A stretch of DNA of 7,694 bases from JBBQXK01 sp038251625 (lineage in GTDB: Bacteria > Pseudomonadota > Alphaproteobacteria > Rhodobacterales > Rhodobacteraceae). Below the pieces are notes generated by a model. It was not told where the DNA came from. It saw only the letters and a list, made by a program, of their open reading frames with translations, and did not search any database. The translations under genes and the position numbers were made by a program. Of this stretch, positions 1 through 6,431 are shown piece after piece (within the stretch, counting starts at the first letter, position 1; each line of letters opens with the position of its first letter). The DNA lies in contig JBBSBE010000163.1 of NCBI GenBank assembly GCA_038251625.1, positions 1 through 7,694 of the forward strand. Direction: 5' to 3'.

Positions 1-584
1 AGCTTGGCGCCATCGCGATCCGCCTGCCCCTGCCCCCCGGCACGCTGCCCACGCTCTGGAACGCGGAAGAGCGGTTTCGCAAAAGCTATCTCTCCCATTT
101 CCCCGGCTATTACGAGACGGGCGATGCCGGGTTTCACGACGGGGATGGCTATCTCTACATCATGGCGCGCACCGATGACGTGATCAACGTCGCGGGTCAC
201 CGTCTGTCCACCGGCGCGATGGAGGAAGTGCTCGCCTCGCATCCTGCGGTCGCCGAATGCGCGGTTGTGGGCGTGGCAGATGCGCTGAAGGGCCAGTCGC
301 CCCTGGGCTTCGTCTGCCTCAACAAGGGGTCGAACGTGCCGCACCCGCAGGTCGTGGCCGAATGCGTGGCGCTGATGCGCGAACGGATCGGGCCGGTCGC
401 CGATTTCAAGCGCGCGCTGGTGGTTGATCGCCTGCCGAAAACCCGTTCGGGCAAGATCCTGCGCGCCACGATGGTCAAGATCGCCGACGGCGAGCCCTGG
501 AAGATGCCCGCCACCATCGACGATGCCGCAGTTCTGGACGAGATTGCCACGGCCCTGCGCAGCATCGGCCTTGCGGGCGGGTGA
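1..584 (+). CDS. prpE: Propionyl-CoA synthetase, C-terminal part (5' end outside window)
   Basis: This is the C-terminal 193 residues of an acyl-CoA synthetase of the ANL adenylate-forming superfamily, read in the frame starting at base 3. Family members activate propionate (or acetate) with ATP and CoA to the acyl-CoA in the cytoplasm. Visible motifs are YYETGDAG (fragment residues 36-43), the hinge and A8 region DDVINVAGHRLSTG (58-71), and the A10 motif KTRSGKILRA, whose second Lys (residue 151, codon at 453) is the catalytic and acetylation-regulated lysine of the family. The A8 motif followed by PLGFVCLNKG is characteristic of PrpE rather than Acs, which supports the propionate call; an acetyl-CoA synthetase paralogue remains possible. 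The stop TGA is at 582-584. Full-length PrpE is about 630 residues, so roughly two thirds lies upstream. The downstream phosphorelay genes have no obvious metabolic link to it. Confidence 0.88.
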   Translation, partial: LGAIAIRLPLPPGTLPTLWNAEERFRKSYLSHFPGYYETGDAGFHDGDGYLYIMARTDDVINVAGHRLSTGAMEEVLASHPAVAECAVVGVADALKGQSPLGFVCLNKGSNVPHPQVVAECVALMRERIGPVADFKRALVVDRLPKTRSGKILRATMVKIADGEPWKMPATIDDAAVLDEIATALRSIGLAGG

Positions 585-637
585 TCGCGGCTGCAGCGTT
601 GGATATGTCGCGGAACCGGGATAGTCTTCTGTCAGCC

Positions 638-1039
638 ATGTCCGACAAACCGCATTCATCATGCCCGAGCGGCGCCAACGCCTTCGACCCCGCAACCCTG
701 CGCCGCCTGCTGGCGCTGGCCGGGGCGGAGGCGGCACCGCTTCTGCGTCAGTTCATCGCCGATCTGCGAAGCGAGCGTGACAGACTGCGCGCGGGAATCG
801 CAGGCCCAGATATTCCGGGGCTCCGCCGTGCCGCGCATGGGATCATCGCGCTTGCCGGTACGGCGGGCGACGATGCACTGGCCGAAGTGGCCCGTGCGCT
901 TCACGCCACCACCACGGGTGAGGCCGATCCTCAGTCCGCCCCTGACCTTGCCCAGCGCGCGCTGGCCGGGGTCGAAGCACTGATGCGCGCGATTGCCGCC
1001 GAAGGCGTCCGCCTCGGCCTTGCCGGACCGCCCCGGTGA
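638..1039 (+). CDS. Hpt (histidine phosphotransfer) domain protein, LuxU-like position
   Basis: This is a small protein (133 aa from ATG 638) that is almost entirely one Hpt four-helix domain. Such domains relay phosphate from a hybrid kinase to a response regulator in the cytoplasm. The helix FDPATLRRLLALAG (about residues 16-29) is followed by a helix ending LLRQFIADL. The phospho-acceptor motif is AAHGIIALAGTAG, with the presumed acceptor His67 (codon 836-838). The usual Lys three residues after the His is Ile here, but the Gly at +10 is kept. The stop TGA (1037-1039) overlaps the response regulator ATG by one base, so translational coupling is likely and that regulator is the natural partner. 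The start is uncertain: GTG 581 overlaps the prpE stop and ATG 605 is also in frame; 638 was chosen because the Hpt fold begins just after it. None of the three has a strong ribosome site. The family call is good; the partner is inferred. Confidence 0.75.
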   Translation: MSDKPHSSCPSGANAFDPATLRRLLALAGAEAAPLLRQFIADLRSERDRLRAGIAGPDIPGLRRAAHGIIALAGTAGDDALAEVARALHATTTGEADPQSAPDLAQRALAGVEALMRAIAAEGVRLGLAGPPR

Positions 1040-2430
1040 TGGCCGAAACCAGGCGTCAGCCCGCACATACGCCCGCCCGCGTGCTGCTGGTGGAAGACAC
1101 GCTGTCGCTGCAGATGGTCTATCGGGCGATCTTGAAGCAGGCGGGCCACCATGCCGATGTCGCGGGAACCGGCACCGAGGCGCTTGGCGCCATCCGCACC
1201 GGCGCGCATCAGGTGGCGCTGATCGACCTTACCCTGCCCGATTGCGACGGGCTGACGCTGATGGAGGAATTGCTGGCCGAACGGCCCGCATTGCGCATCG
1301 TTGTGATCACCGCGAACGGATCCATCAGCAAGGCGGTCGAGGCGATGCGCCGCGGCGCGCATGATTTCCTTGTGAAACCGGTGGACGAGGCGCGCCTTGT
1401 CGGCGCAGTCGAAAATGCCGCCGGTCGGACGAAACCACGTCCAAAGCCGGTGCCCCTGCCCGACGCCGACACTGGCGCCGACGTCGGCGGCTTTGTCGGC
1501 ACGTCCCCCGCGATGGAGCGGGTGCGCGCCAAGATCCGCTCGGTGGCGCAATCCATGGCCACCGTCTTCATCACCGGGGAAAGCGGCACCGGCAAGGAAC
1601 TTTGTGCCCTCGCCGTCCACCGTCAGTCGTCGCGCGCATCCGGCCCCTTCATCGCGCTCAATTGCGGCGCGATCCCGCAGGACCTGCTGGAATCCGAAGT
1701 GTTTGGCCATATGAAAGGCAGCTTTACCGGCGCCATCTCGGATAAGCCGGGTGCCGCCGCCGCAGCCGACGGGGGTACCCTTTTCCTTGATGAAGTGTGC
1801 GAAATGCTGCCCGCACTGCAGACCAAGCTTTTGCGGTTCCTGCAGACCTCGACCGTTCAGCCCGTGGGCGCCACCCGCCCCCGCAAGGTGAACGTGCGCA
1901 TCGTCTGCGCCACCAACCGCGATCCGCTTGAAGCCGTGCGCCGGGGGCAATTCCGCGAGGATCTTTATTATCGCCTCTACGTTGTGCCGATCCACATGCC
2001 GCCGTTGCGCGAACGCGGCGATGACGTGATTGAAATCGCCGAAGCCGCCCTCGCCCATTTCGCAGCCGAGGAAGGGCGCCGCTTCGATGGCCTGTCACCC
2101 GCGGTTCGCGCGCATTTCCGCAAATACGGCTGGCCCGGCAATGTGCGCCAGTTGCTGAACGTGATCCGCAACATCGTGGTGCTGAACGAAGGCGGCCTCG
2201 TCTCGCTCGACATGCTGCCAGACGCGCCGGGCGAAACCGTCGCGGCCGTCACCGAACTTCCTGCCCCCGCCGATCCCCCGCTGGCCGGGCTTACGCTGGC
2301 CGAGATTGAGCGCGTCGCCGTCCGCACCGCGATCGAGCGTCATGGAGGGTCGGTTCCGCGCGCCGCGCGCGAACTCGACGTGTCGCCCTCGACCCTCTAT
2401 CGCAAGATGGAAAAGTGGGCCAGGGACTGA
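1039..2430 (+). CDS. Sigma-54-dependent response regulator, LuxO-like (receiver, AAA+, Fis HTH)
   Basis: This is a 463-aa NtrC-family transcription activator that would remodel sigma-54 RNA polymerase when phosphorylated. The receiver domain (about 14-125) has the acidic pair E19/D20, acceptor Asp63 (in ALIDLTLPD), Thr91 and Lys113. The AAA+ domain (about 152-390) has Walker A GESGTGKE (180-187), the sigma-54 loop as GSFTGA (227-232) instead of GAFTGA, Walker B GTLFLDE (246-252), then REDLYYRL and PPLRERG. The C-terminal Fis-type HTH (about 420-463) includes AARELDVSPSTLYRKMEKW. Segments such as GGTLFLDEVCEM, QTKLLRFLQT, CATNRDP, RNIVVLNEGG and LDMLP closely resemble remembered Vibrio LuxO. 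ATG 1039 overlaps the Hpt stop; GTG 1036 would add only one residue. The stop lies 3 bp from the end of the convergent lysR. The domain call is very secure. A LuxO-type role (sRNA control, quorum sensing) is inference, and other alphaproteobacterial NtrC-like regulators are possible. Confidence 0.93.
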   Translation: MAETRRQPAHTPARVLLVEDTLSLQMVYRAILKQAGHHADVAGTGTEALGAIRTGAHQVALIDLTLPDCDGLTLMEELLAERPALRIVVITANGSISKAVEAMRRGAHDFLVKPVDEARLVGAVENAAGRTKPRPKPVPLPDADTGADVGGFVGTSPAMERVRAKIRSVAQSMATVFITGESGTGKELCALAVHRQSSRASGPFIALNCGAIPQDLLESEVFGHMKGSFTGAISDKPGAAAAADGGTLFLDEVCEMLPALQTKLLRFLQTSTVQPVGATRPRKVNVRIVCATNRDPLEAVRRGQFREDLYYRLYVVPIHMPPLRERGDDVIEIAEAALAHFAAEEGRRFDGLSPAVRAHFRKYGWPGNVRQLLNVIRNIVVLNEGGLVSLDMLPDAPGETVAAVTELPAPADPPLAGLTLAEIERVAVRTAIERHGGSVPRAARELDVSPSTLYRKMEKWARD

Positions 2431-2433
2431 CGT

Positions 2434-3336
2434 TCAGACCGCCAGTGCCGTCTCAGCCACTATCCGGCGCAGCCAGGCCGTCGGCTGATCGCGCCGCGCC
2501 GCCGGGTTCCAGAGCTTCACAACCTGCCAGGGGTCGATCTCGAACGGCAGCGCGAAGATCCGCAGCCGATCGCCGGCCACGGCATGGGCCATACGCGCAG
2601 GCAGCGCCGCCACCAGATCACTGGTTTCCAGCACGCCCGGCAGGGCCATCATCTGCGCAAGGCACAGCACCACCCGGCGCCGTAGCCCCAAGGCGCCGAG
2701 CTGCGTGTCGACCGCACCGCGCCGGTCGCCGTTGACCGATACCAGCGCATGAGGCAGCGCCGCGAACCGCTCGACCGTCATCTTGCCAACCAGCGCCGGA
2801 TGATCCGCGCGCGCCACTCCGACGAACCGCTCTTCGAAAAGCGGCGTCCGCACCACGGTCTTTGGCGGTGACGGAAACACACCGATGGCAAGATCGATCT
2901 CGCCACGGTCGATCATGGCGCCCACATCGCCCTTTTCATATCCGCGCACCAGCAGATCAACGCCAGGCGCCTCGCGCTGCACCCGTGCCACCAACGCAGG
3001 CAGCAAGACAAGCGACGTATAGTCGGTGCTGGCGACCACGAACGACCGGCGCGCAGTGGCCGGATCGAACGGAACCTCCGCGCCCACCAACACCTCGACC
3101 CGCCGCAGGATGGCTTCGATCTCTGGCGACAGCGCAACCGCGCGGGGCGTGGGCAGCATGTCGGTGCCTGTTTTCACAAACAGCGCATCATCGAAAAGAT
3201 GGCGCAACTTGCGCAGGGCATCGCTGGTTGCAGGCTGGCTAAGCCCCAGCCTTTGTGCCGCCCGCGTGACGTTGCGCTCTTTCAGGATCGCGTCAAAGGC
3301 TGCAAGCAGCTTCAGGTCGATGTCGCCGGCCTTCAT
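2434..3336 (-). CDS. LysR-type transcriptional regulator (NodD/LinR-like group)
   Basis: This is a 300-aa LysR-family regulator, the usual length for the family. The N-terminal winged HTH (about residues 6-65) contains DLKLLAAFDAILKERNVTRA, then AAQRLGLSQPATSDALRKLR. A linker helix follows, then a periplasmic-binding-like effector domain (about 90-295). The opening DLKLLAAFDAI and the ERNVTRAAQRLGLSQ block resemble the NodD/LinR/PcpR branch, whose members often bind aromatic or other small ligands; the ligand here is unknown. The start is ATG at 3334-3336 (reverse strand). An AAGGA-like ribosome site lies about 11 bases upstream, and a perfect inverted repeat sits between it and the start. 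It is divergent from the SnoaL-like gene, the classical arrangement of a LysR regulator and its target, and is tail-to-tail with the sigma-54 regulator. Autoregulation through the inverted repeat is plausible. Confidence 0.93.
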   Translation of the reverse strand: MKAGDIDLKLLAAFDAILKERNVTRAAQRLGLSQPATSDALRKLRHLFDDALFVKTGTDMLPTPRAVALSPEIEAILRRVEVLVGAEVPFDPATARRSFVVASTDYTSLVLLPALVARVQREAPGVDLLVRGYEKGDVGAMIDRGEIDLAIGVFPSPPKTVVRTPLFEERFVGVARADHPALVGKMTVERFAALPHALVSVNGDRRGAVDTQLGALGLRRRVVLCLAQMMALPGVLETSDLVAALPARMAHAVAGDRLRIFALPFEIDPWQVVKLWNPAARRDQPTAWLRRIVAETALAV

Positions 3337-3349
3337 CGGTCAAACCGAT
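3335..3349. promoter_or_regulatory. Candidate LysR operator (T-N11-A inverted repeat) over the lysR start codon
   Basis: ATCGGT-CAA-ACCGAT is a perfect 6-bp inverted repeat with a 3-bp centre. Its second base T and fourteenth base A give exactly the T-N11-A spacing with dyad symmetry that is typical of LysR-family boxes. It begins inside the lysR start codon (3334-3336, reverse strand) and lies in the divergent gap shared with the SnoaL-like gene. The symmetry is seen directly; the operator role is inferred. It could instead act as a small hairpin in lysR mRNA between the ribosome site and the start. Confidence 0.45.
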
Positions 3350-3417
3350 CCTTACTATCGCGCTCCGCTATTGGACCTCACGCCCCATCCGGACGATGTC
3401 AAGCATCTGATCCACGC

Positions 3418-3423
3418 AAGGAG
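3418..3423 (+). promoter_or_regulatory. Ribosome binding site of the SnoaL-like gene
   Basis: AAGGAG lies 6 bases before ATG 3430. It decides the start of the SnoaL-like gene, because the frame is open much further upstream across the lysR coding region on the other strand. Confidence 0.8.
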
Positions 3424-3429
3424 CCATCC

Positions 3430-3870
3430 ATGACCGACCCCATCGCCATTGTGACCCGCTTCGTGACCGAATTTCTGGCAAAGGCCGATATGGCCGCAGC
3501 CGATGCGACCGCACACCCCAACATCCAGGGGATTACCGGGCTGAAACCGACCGGGCCAATCGACGGCCTTGCCGAATACAAGGCGACGATTGCCGGTTTC
3601 GTCGATGCGTTTCCCGCGCTTGAACCCATGCGGATCATCGATCAGTTTGCCTCTGCAGACGGTACGCGCGTGGTCACGCGTTTCCACACCCGCCAGCGCC
3701 ACGCCAAGGAATTCTTCGGGACAGCCGCAACCAACCGCGTGATCCTGTTCGATGAGACCCACGTGGCCCGGATCGAGAACGGCAAGATTGTCGAAAACAT
3801 CGTGTCAGCCACCAATCTGGAATTCGAGATGCTCATGGCTCCGGTCCTGACACCCCTCATCCTGCGCTGA
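3430..3870 (+). CDS. SnoaL-like / NTF2-fold protein (nuclear transport factor 2 superfamily)
   Basis: This is a 146-aa single-domain protein of the SnoaL/NTF2-like type, a cone-shaped alpha+beta barrel used by polyketide cyclases, isomerases, ester cyclases and many uncharacterised small enzymes. Recognisable elements are an N-terminal helix with VTRFVTEFLAKAD, HPNIQGITG, then GLAEYKATIAGFVDAFPALE (the 'aFPdl' block), a strand with GTRVVTRFHTRQRHAKEFFG, and the closing strands HVARIENGKIVENIVS. No signal peptide or membrane segment is visible. ATG 3430 has a good AAGGAG site; the upstream extension of the frame overlaps lysR and is unlikely. It is divergent from a LysR regulator that probably controls it. 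The substrate cannot be predicted from sequence, and catalytic residues are not conserved enough across this superfamily to assign. Confidence 0.8.
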   Translation: MTDPIAIVTRFVTEFLAKADMAAADATAHPNIQGITGLKPTGPIDGLAEYKATIAGFVDAFPALEPMRIIDQFASADGTRVVTRFHTRQRHAKEFFGTAATNRVILFDETHVARIENGKIVENIVSATNLEFEMLMAPVLTPLILR

Positions 3871-3916
3871 AAAACCGGGCCACGGACCACAACAACCTGC
3901 CCCGGCGCGGCGGGGC
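3870..3916 (-). terminator. Possible terminator of nadK, between the convergent SnoaL-like gene and nadK
   Basis: On the reverse strand a CCGGG...CCCGG stem (3901-3905 with 3875-3879) with a 21-base loop is followed directly by five T residues. A stronger alternative stem, GCCCCG/CGGGGC (3899-3904 with 3911-3916), lies in the same place but lacks a T tract. It sits just after the ends of both convergent genes, where a terminator would be expected. The long loop makes this a weak call. Confidence 0.3.
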
Positions 3917-3947
3917 CTTGGCTACCGGTCGCATCGCGGGCGATCCG

Positions 3948-4712
3948 TCAGACGAACTGCTCCCGGATCAACCGCTCGTCCAGCCCGTGACCGGGATCGA
4001 ACAGGATGCGGTGCCGCACCTCCGGCTCTGACCGCACGGTGACCGCCAGCACGTCGCGCACCACGCGGCTGTCGGCATCGGCCATCACCGGGCGCTTTTC
4101 GGCCTCCAGCACCTCGAAACGCACCTCCGCCGTCTTCGGCAACAGCGCCCCGCGCCACCGGCGCGGGCGGAACGCCGCCACTGCCGTCAACGCATTGACC
4201 GCAGATCCGATGGGCAGGATCGGGCCATGGGCGGAATAGTTGTACGCGGTAGACCCCGCCGGGGTGGACAGCATCGCCCCGTCGCATACCAGTTCCGACA
4301 GACGCTCGCGCCCGTCCACCAGAATGCGCAGCTTTGCGGCCTGCGGGCCTGCGCGCAAAAGGCTGACCTCGTTGATCGCAAGCGCCGTCTGCACCCCGCC
4401 GCCAACCGTCTCGGCGCGCATCGCAAGCGGGTTCAGCACCTCCTCCTCGGCCTCCGCCAGCCGCTCGGGCACTCCCTCTGGGTCGAAGCCGTTCATCAGG
4501 AACCCGATCGTCCCGCAGTTCATTCCGTAGACGGGCACATCCAGCGCCTGCGTGTCATGCAGCGTGGTCAGCATGAACCCGTCGCCCCCCAAGGCCACGA
4601 TCACATCGGCCGCCTCGGGCGCGCTTTGCCCATATCGCGCCGCCAACAGGGCCAACGCCTCTTGCGCAGGCACGGTCTGGCTGGCCAGAAAGGCGATGCG
4701 GCGCGGGATCAT
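3948..4712 (-). CDS. nadK: NAD kinase
   Basis: This is a 254-aa cytoplasmic NAD kinase, which phosphorylates NAD to NADP using ATP or polyphosphate and so sets the NADP(H) pool. Family motifs in order are VALGGDG with GGDG at residues 42-45 (catalytic Asp44), NCGTIGFLMN (65-74), AINEVSLLR with the NE pair at 114-115, and CDGAMLSTPAGSTAYN (143-158), the conserved NAD-binding and active-site block. The protein is complete and somewhat shorter than the E. coli enzyme (292 aa), as in other compact alphaproteobacterial versions. Start ATG 4710-4712 was chosen over an in-frame ATG 105 bases upstream, because the ribosome site is strong and the upstream 35 residues look non-coding. It is divergent from glyA, so NADP supply and one-carbon metabolism share an intergenic region; shared regulation is only a possibility. 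Confidence 0.95.
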   Translation of the reverse strand: MIPRRIAFLASQTVPAQEALALLAARYGQSAPEAADVIVALGGDGFMLTTLHDTQALDVPVYGMNCGTIGFLMNGFDPEGVPERLAEAEEEVLNPLAMRAETVGGGVQTALAINEVSLLRAGPQAAKLRILVDGRERLSELVCDGAMLSTPAGSTAYNYSAHGPILPIGSAVNALTAVAAFRPRRWRGALLPKTAEVRFEVLEAEKRPVMADADSRVVRDVLAVTVRSEPEVRHRILFDPGHGLDERLIREQFV

Positions 4713-4718
4713 CGGTAT

Positions 4719-4725
4719 CTCCTCC
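4719..4725 (-). promoter_or_regulatory. Ribosome binding site of nadK
   Basis: Read on the reverse strand, GGAGGAG lies 6 bases before the ATG at 4710-4712. It supports that start over the longer open frame beginning at 4817. Confidence 0.75.
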
Positions 4726-4869
4726 CGCCCGTCCGGGGCGCGGGTGCCAGTCTTGGGCACTGGCGGGCACGAACTCAACCCCTGTCGATTTCGCCCAGTA
4801 CACAGGCCATGTCGCATTCCACCCTTTATGAATGCCCCACCGCGCGCTATCTAGGCCGTTATCCCAGCC

Positions 4870-4879
4870 GGAGGAGGAG
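4870..4879 (+). promoter_or_regulatory. Ribosome binding site of glyA
   Basis: The purine run GGAGGAGGAG has its AGGAGG core at 4872-4877, 8 bases before ATG 4886. It fixes that start over the in-frame ATG at 4832. Confidence 0.85.
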
Positions 4880-4885
4880 CCGCCG

Positions 4886-6193
4886 ATGAACGCCCCCAGT
4901 GAAACGACCCACCGTGACGCCGGTTTCTTTACCGAAACGCTGGCGACCCGCGATCCCGCCCTTGCCGCCGCCATGACCGCCGAACTTGGCCGCCAACGCG
5001 ATGAGATCGAGCTGATCGCGTCGGAAAACATCGTCTCTGCCGCCGTGATGGAAGCGCAGGGCGGCGTGATGACAAACAAATATGCCGAGGGATATCCCGG
5101 TCGCCGCTACTACGGCGGTTGCCAGTATGTGGACATCGCCGAAAACCTGGCCATCGAACGCGCGTGCCAGCTTTTCGGCTGCTCCTTCGCCAACGTTCAG
5201 CCCAACTCTGGCAGCCAGGCCAACCAGGGGGTTTTCACCGCCCTCCTGCAACCCCACGACACCATTCTGGGCATGAGCCTTGATGCAGGCGGCCACCTCA
5301 CCCACGGCGCCAAGCCCAACCAGTCAGGCAAATGGTTCAATGCCATCCAGTACGGCGTGCGCCGTCAGGACCTCGCCATCGACTACGATCAGATCGCGGC
5401 CCTCACGGCCGAGCACAAGCCGAAGATGATCATCGCCGGTGGCAGCGCCATCCCCCGCCACATCGATTTTGCCCGCATGCGCGAGATTGCCGATAGCGTG
5501 GGTGCCTATCTTCTGGCCGACGTGGCGCATTTCGCCGGTCTGATCGCGGCGGGCCTTTACCCCTCGCCCTTCCCCCATGCCCATATCGTCACGACCACGA
5601 CGCACAAAACCCTGCGTGGCCCGCGCGGCGGCATGATCCTCACGAATGACGAAGGTATCGCGAAAAAGGTCAATTCAGCGATCTTCCCCGGCATCCAGGG
5701 CGGCCCCCTGATGCACGTGATCGCCGCCAAGGCCGTCGCCTTCGGAGAGGCTCTGCGGCCAGAGTTCAAAACCTATCAGGCGCAGGTCATCGCCAACGCG
5801 CAGGCGCTGGCAGACCAGTTGATGAAAGGTGGGTTGGATATCGTGACCGACGGCACCGATTGCCACCTGATGCTCGTCGACCTGCGCCCCAAGGGTGTCA
5901 AGGGCAACGCCACCGAAAAGGCGCTGGGGCGCGCCCACATCACCTGCAACAAGAACGGCGTGCCGTTCGACACCGAAAAGCCGACCATCACCTCGGGCGT
6001 GCGCCTCGGCACCCCCGCAGGCACCACCCGCGGCTTTGCCGAAGCAGAGTTCCGCCTGATCGGCGACCTGATCCTTGAAGTCGTGGACGGCCTCGCCGCC
6101 AACGGAGAAGAGGGCAACGCCGCCGTTGAGGAAAGCGTGAAGGCCAAGGTCGCGGCGCTCTGCGCCCGGTTCCCGATCTACCCGGGCCTCTGA
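4886..6193 (+). CDS. glyA: Serine hydroxymethyltransferase
   Basis: This is a 435-aa PLP-dependent cytoplasmic enzyme that interconverts serine plus tetrahydrofolate with glycine plus 5,10-methylene-tetrahydrofolate, the main source of one-carbon units. Landmarks in order are ELIASENIVS (residues 42-51), KYAEGYPGRRYYGG (65-78), NVQPNSGSQANQ, GMSLDAGGHLTHG, the PLP-binding block TTTTHKTLRGPRGG with Schiff-base Lys241 (codon 5606-5608), AIFPGIQGGPLMH, and ITSGVRLGTPAGTTRGF near the C-terminus. Length and motif set are those of an intact bacterial GlyA; nothing is missing. The start is fixed by a strong ribosome site 8 bases upstream. Codon use is strongly GC-biased, with no ATA, AGA or AGG codons, in contrast to the next gene. 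It is divergent from nadK, and a palindrome just after the stop probably ends the transcript. Confidence 0.98.
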   Translation: MNAPSETTHRDAGFFTETLATRDPALAAAMTAELGRQRDEIELIASENIVSAAVMEAQGGVMTNKYAEGYPGRRYYGGCQYVDIAENLAIERACQLFGCSFANVQPNSGSQANQGVFTALLQPHDTILGMSLDAGGHLTHGAKPNQSGKWFNAIQYGVRRQDLAIDYDQIAALTAEHKPKMIIAGGSAIPRHIDFARMREIADSVGAYLLADVAHFAGLIAAGLYPSPFPHAHIVTTTTHKTLRGPRGGMILTNDEGIAKKVNSAIFPGIQGGPLMHVIAAKAVAFGEALRPEFKTYQAQVIANAQALADQLMKGGLDIVTDGTDCHLMLVDLRPKGVKGNATEKALGRAHITCNKNGVPFDTEKPTITSGVRLGTPAGTTRGFAEAEFRLIGDLILEVVDGLAANGEEGNAAVEESVKAKVAALCARFPIYPGL

Positions 6194-6207
6194 CGGACAA
6201 TGGCTGC

Positions 6208-6233
6208 GCAGGGTGCGTTGCAACGCACCTTGC
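6208..6233 (+). terminator. Near-perfect palindrome after glyA, probable transcript end
   Basis: GGTGCGTTG at 6212-6220 is followed at once by its exact reverse complement at 6221-6229. The symmetry extends to 6208-6233 with one G-T pair. In RNA this would be a very stable stem with a tiny loop, starting 14 bases after the glyA stop. There is no T run behind it, so it may act as a non-canonical terminator or as an RNA 3'-end stabiliser. Confidence 0.5.
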
Positions 6234-6431
6234 CTGTCCTCGTGGCGCTTCGACACGCACCCGGACGGCGGTACCCAACGGCCAATGAAGGCGCCCGATG
6301 GCTCAACCCCGCGCACCCAAGTTCGGGTGACCAACGCTGCTGAACGCCATCCCCGGGGTTGGCGATGTGCGATCAGAAACTCCCCGGTCGAGAATTTCCA
6401 CCGGCACCGCCCTGTCACAGCCTGCACCGTG

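Larger units (their letters stand above)
4713..4885. other. Divergent nadK-glyA intergenic region
   Basis: This 173-bp gap between divergent start codons must hold the promoters of both genes. No confident -35/-10 pair was found: TATGAA at 4827-4832 and TATCTA near 4848 are weak -10 candidates. It contains an inverted repeat, GCCAGT (4746-4751) and ACTGGC (4759-4764) with a 7-base spacer, which may be an operator or a hairpin in the nadK leader. No riboswitch was recognised. Confidence 0.4.

Noticed and set aside
599..627. TTGGAT and GATAGT/TAGTCT as a promoter for the Hpt gene
   Set aside because: Matches to the consensus are partial and the spacing is 15 for the better -10, too weak to list as a feature.
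931..2058. 375-codon open frame on the reverse strand
   Set aside because: It lies antisense to the sigma-54 regulator, whose motifs are unmistakable. The frame is open because of third-position GC bias, and the translation has no recognisable domain.
3199..3429. 77-residue N-terminal extension of the SnoaL-like protein
   Set aside because: It overlaps the 5' end of lysR on the other strand, and a clear AAGGAG site places the start at 3430.
4713..4817. 35-residue N-terminal extension of NAD kinase
   Set aside because: The NAD kinase fold begins at MIPRRIAFLAS and a strong ribosome site precedes that Met; the extension is not protein-like.
6311..6340. Short stem with TTC loop resembling a tRNA T-arm
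   Set aside because: No acceptor, D or anticodon arms can be folded around it, so it is not a tRNA.
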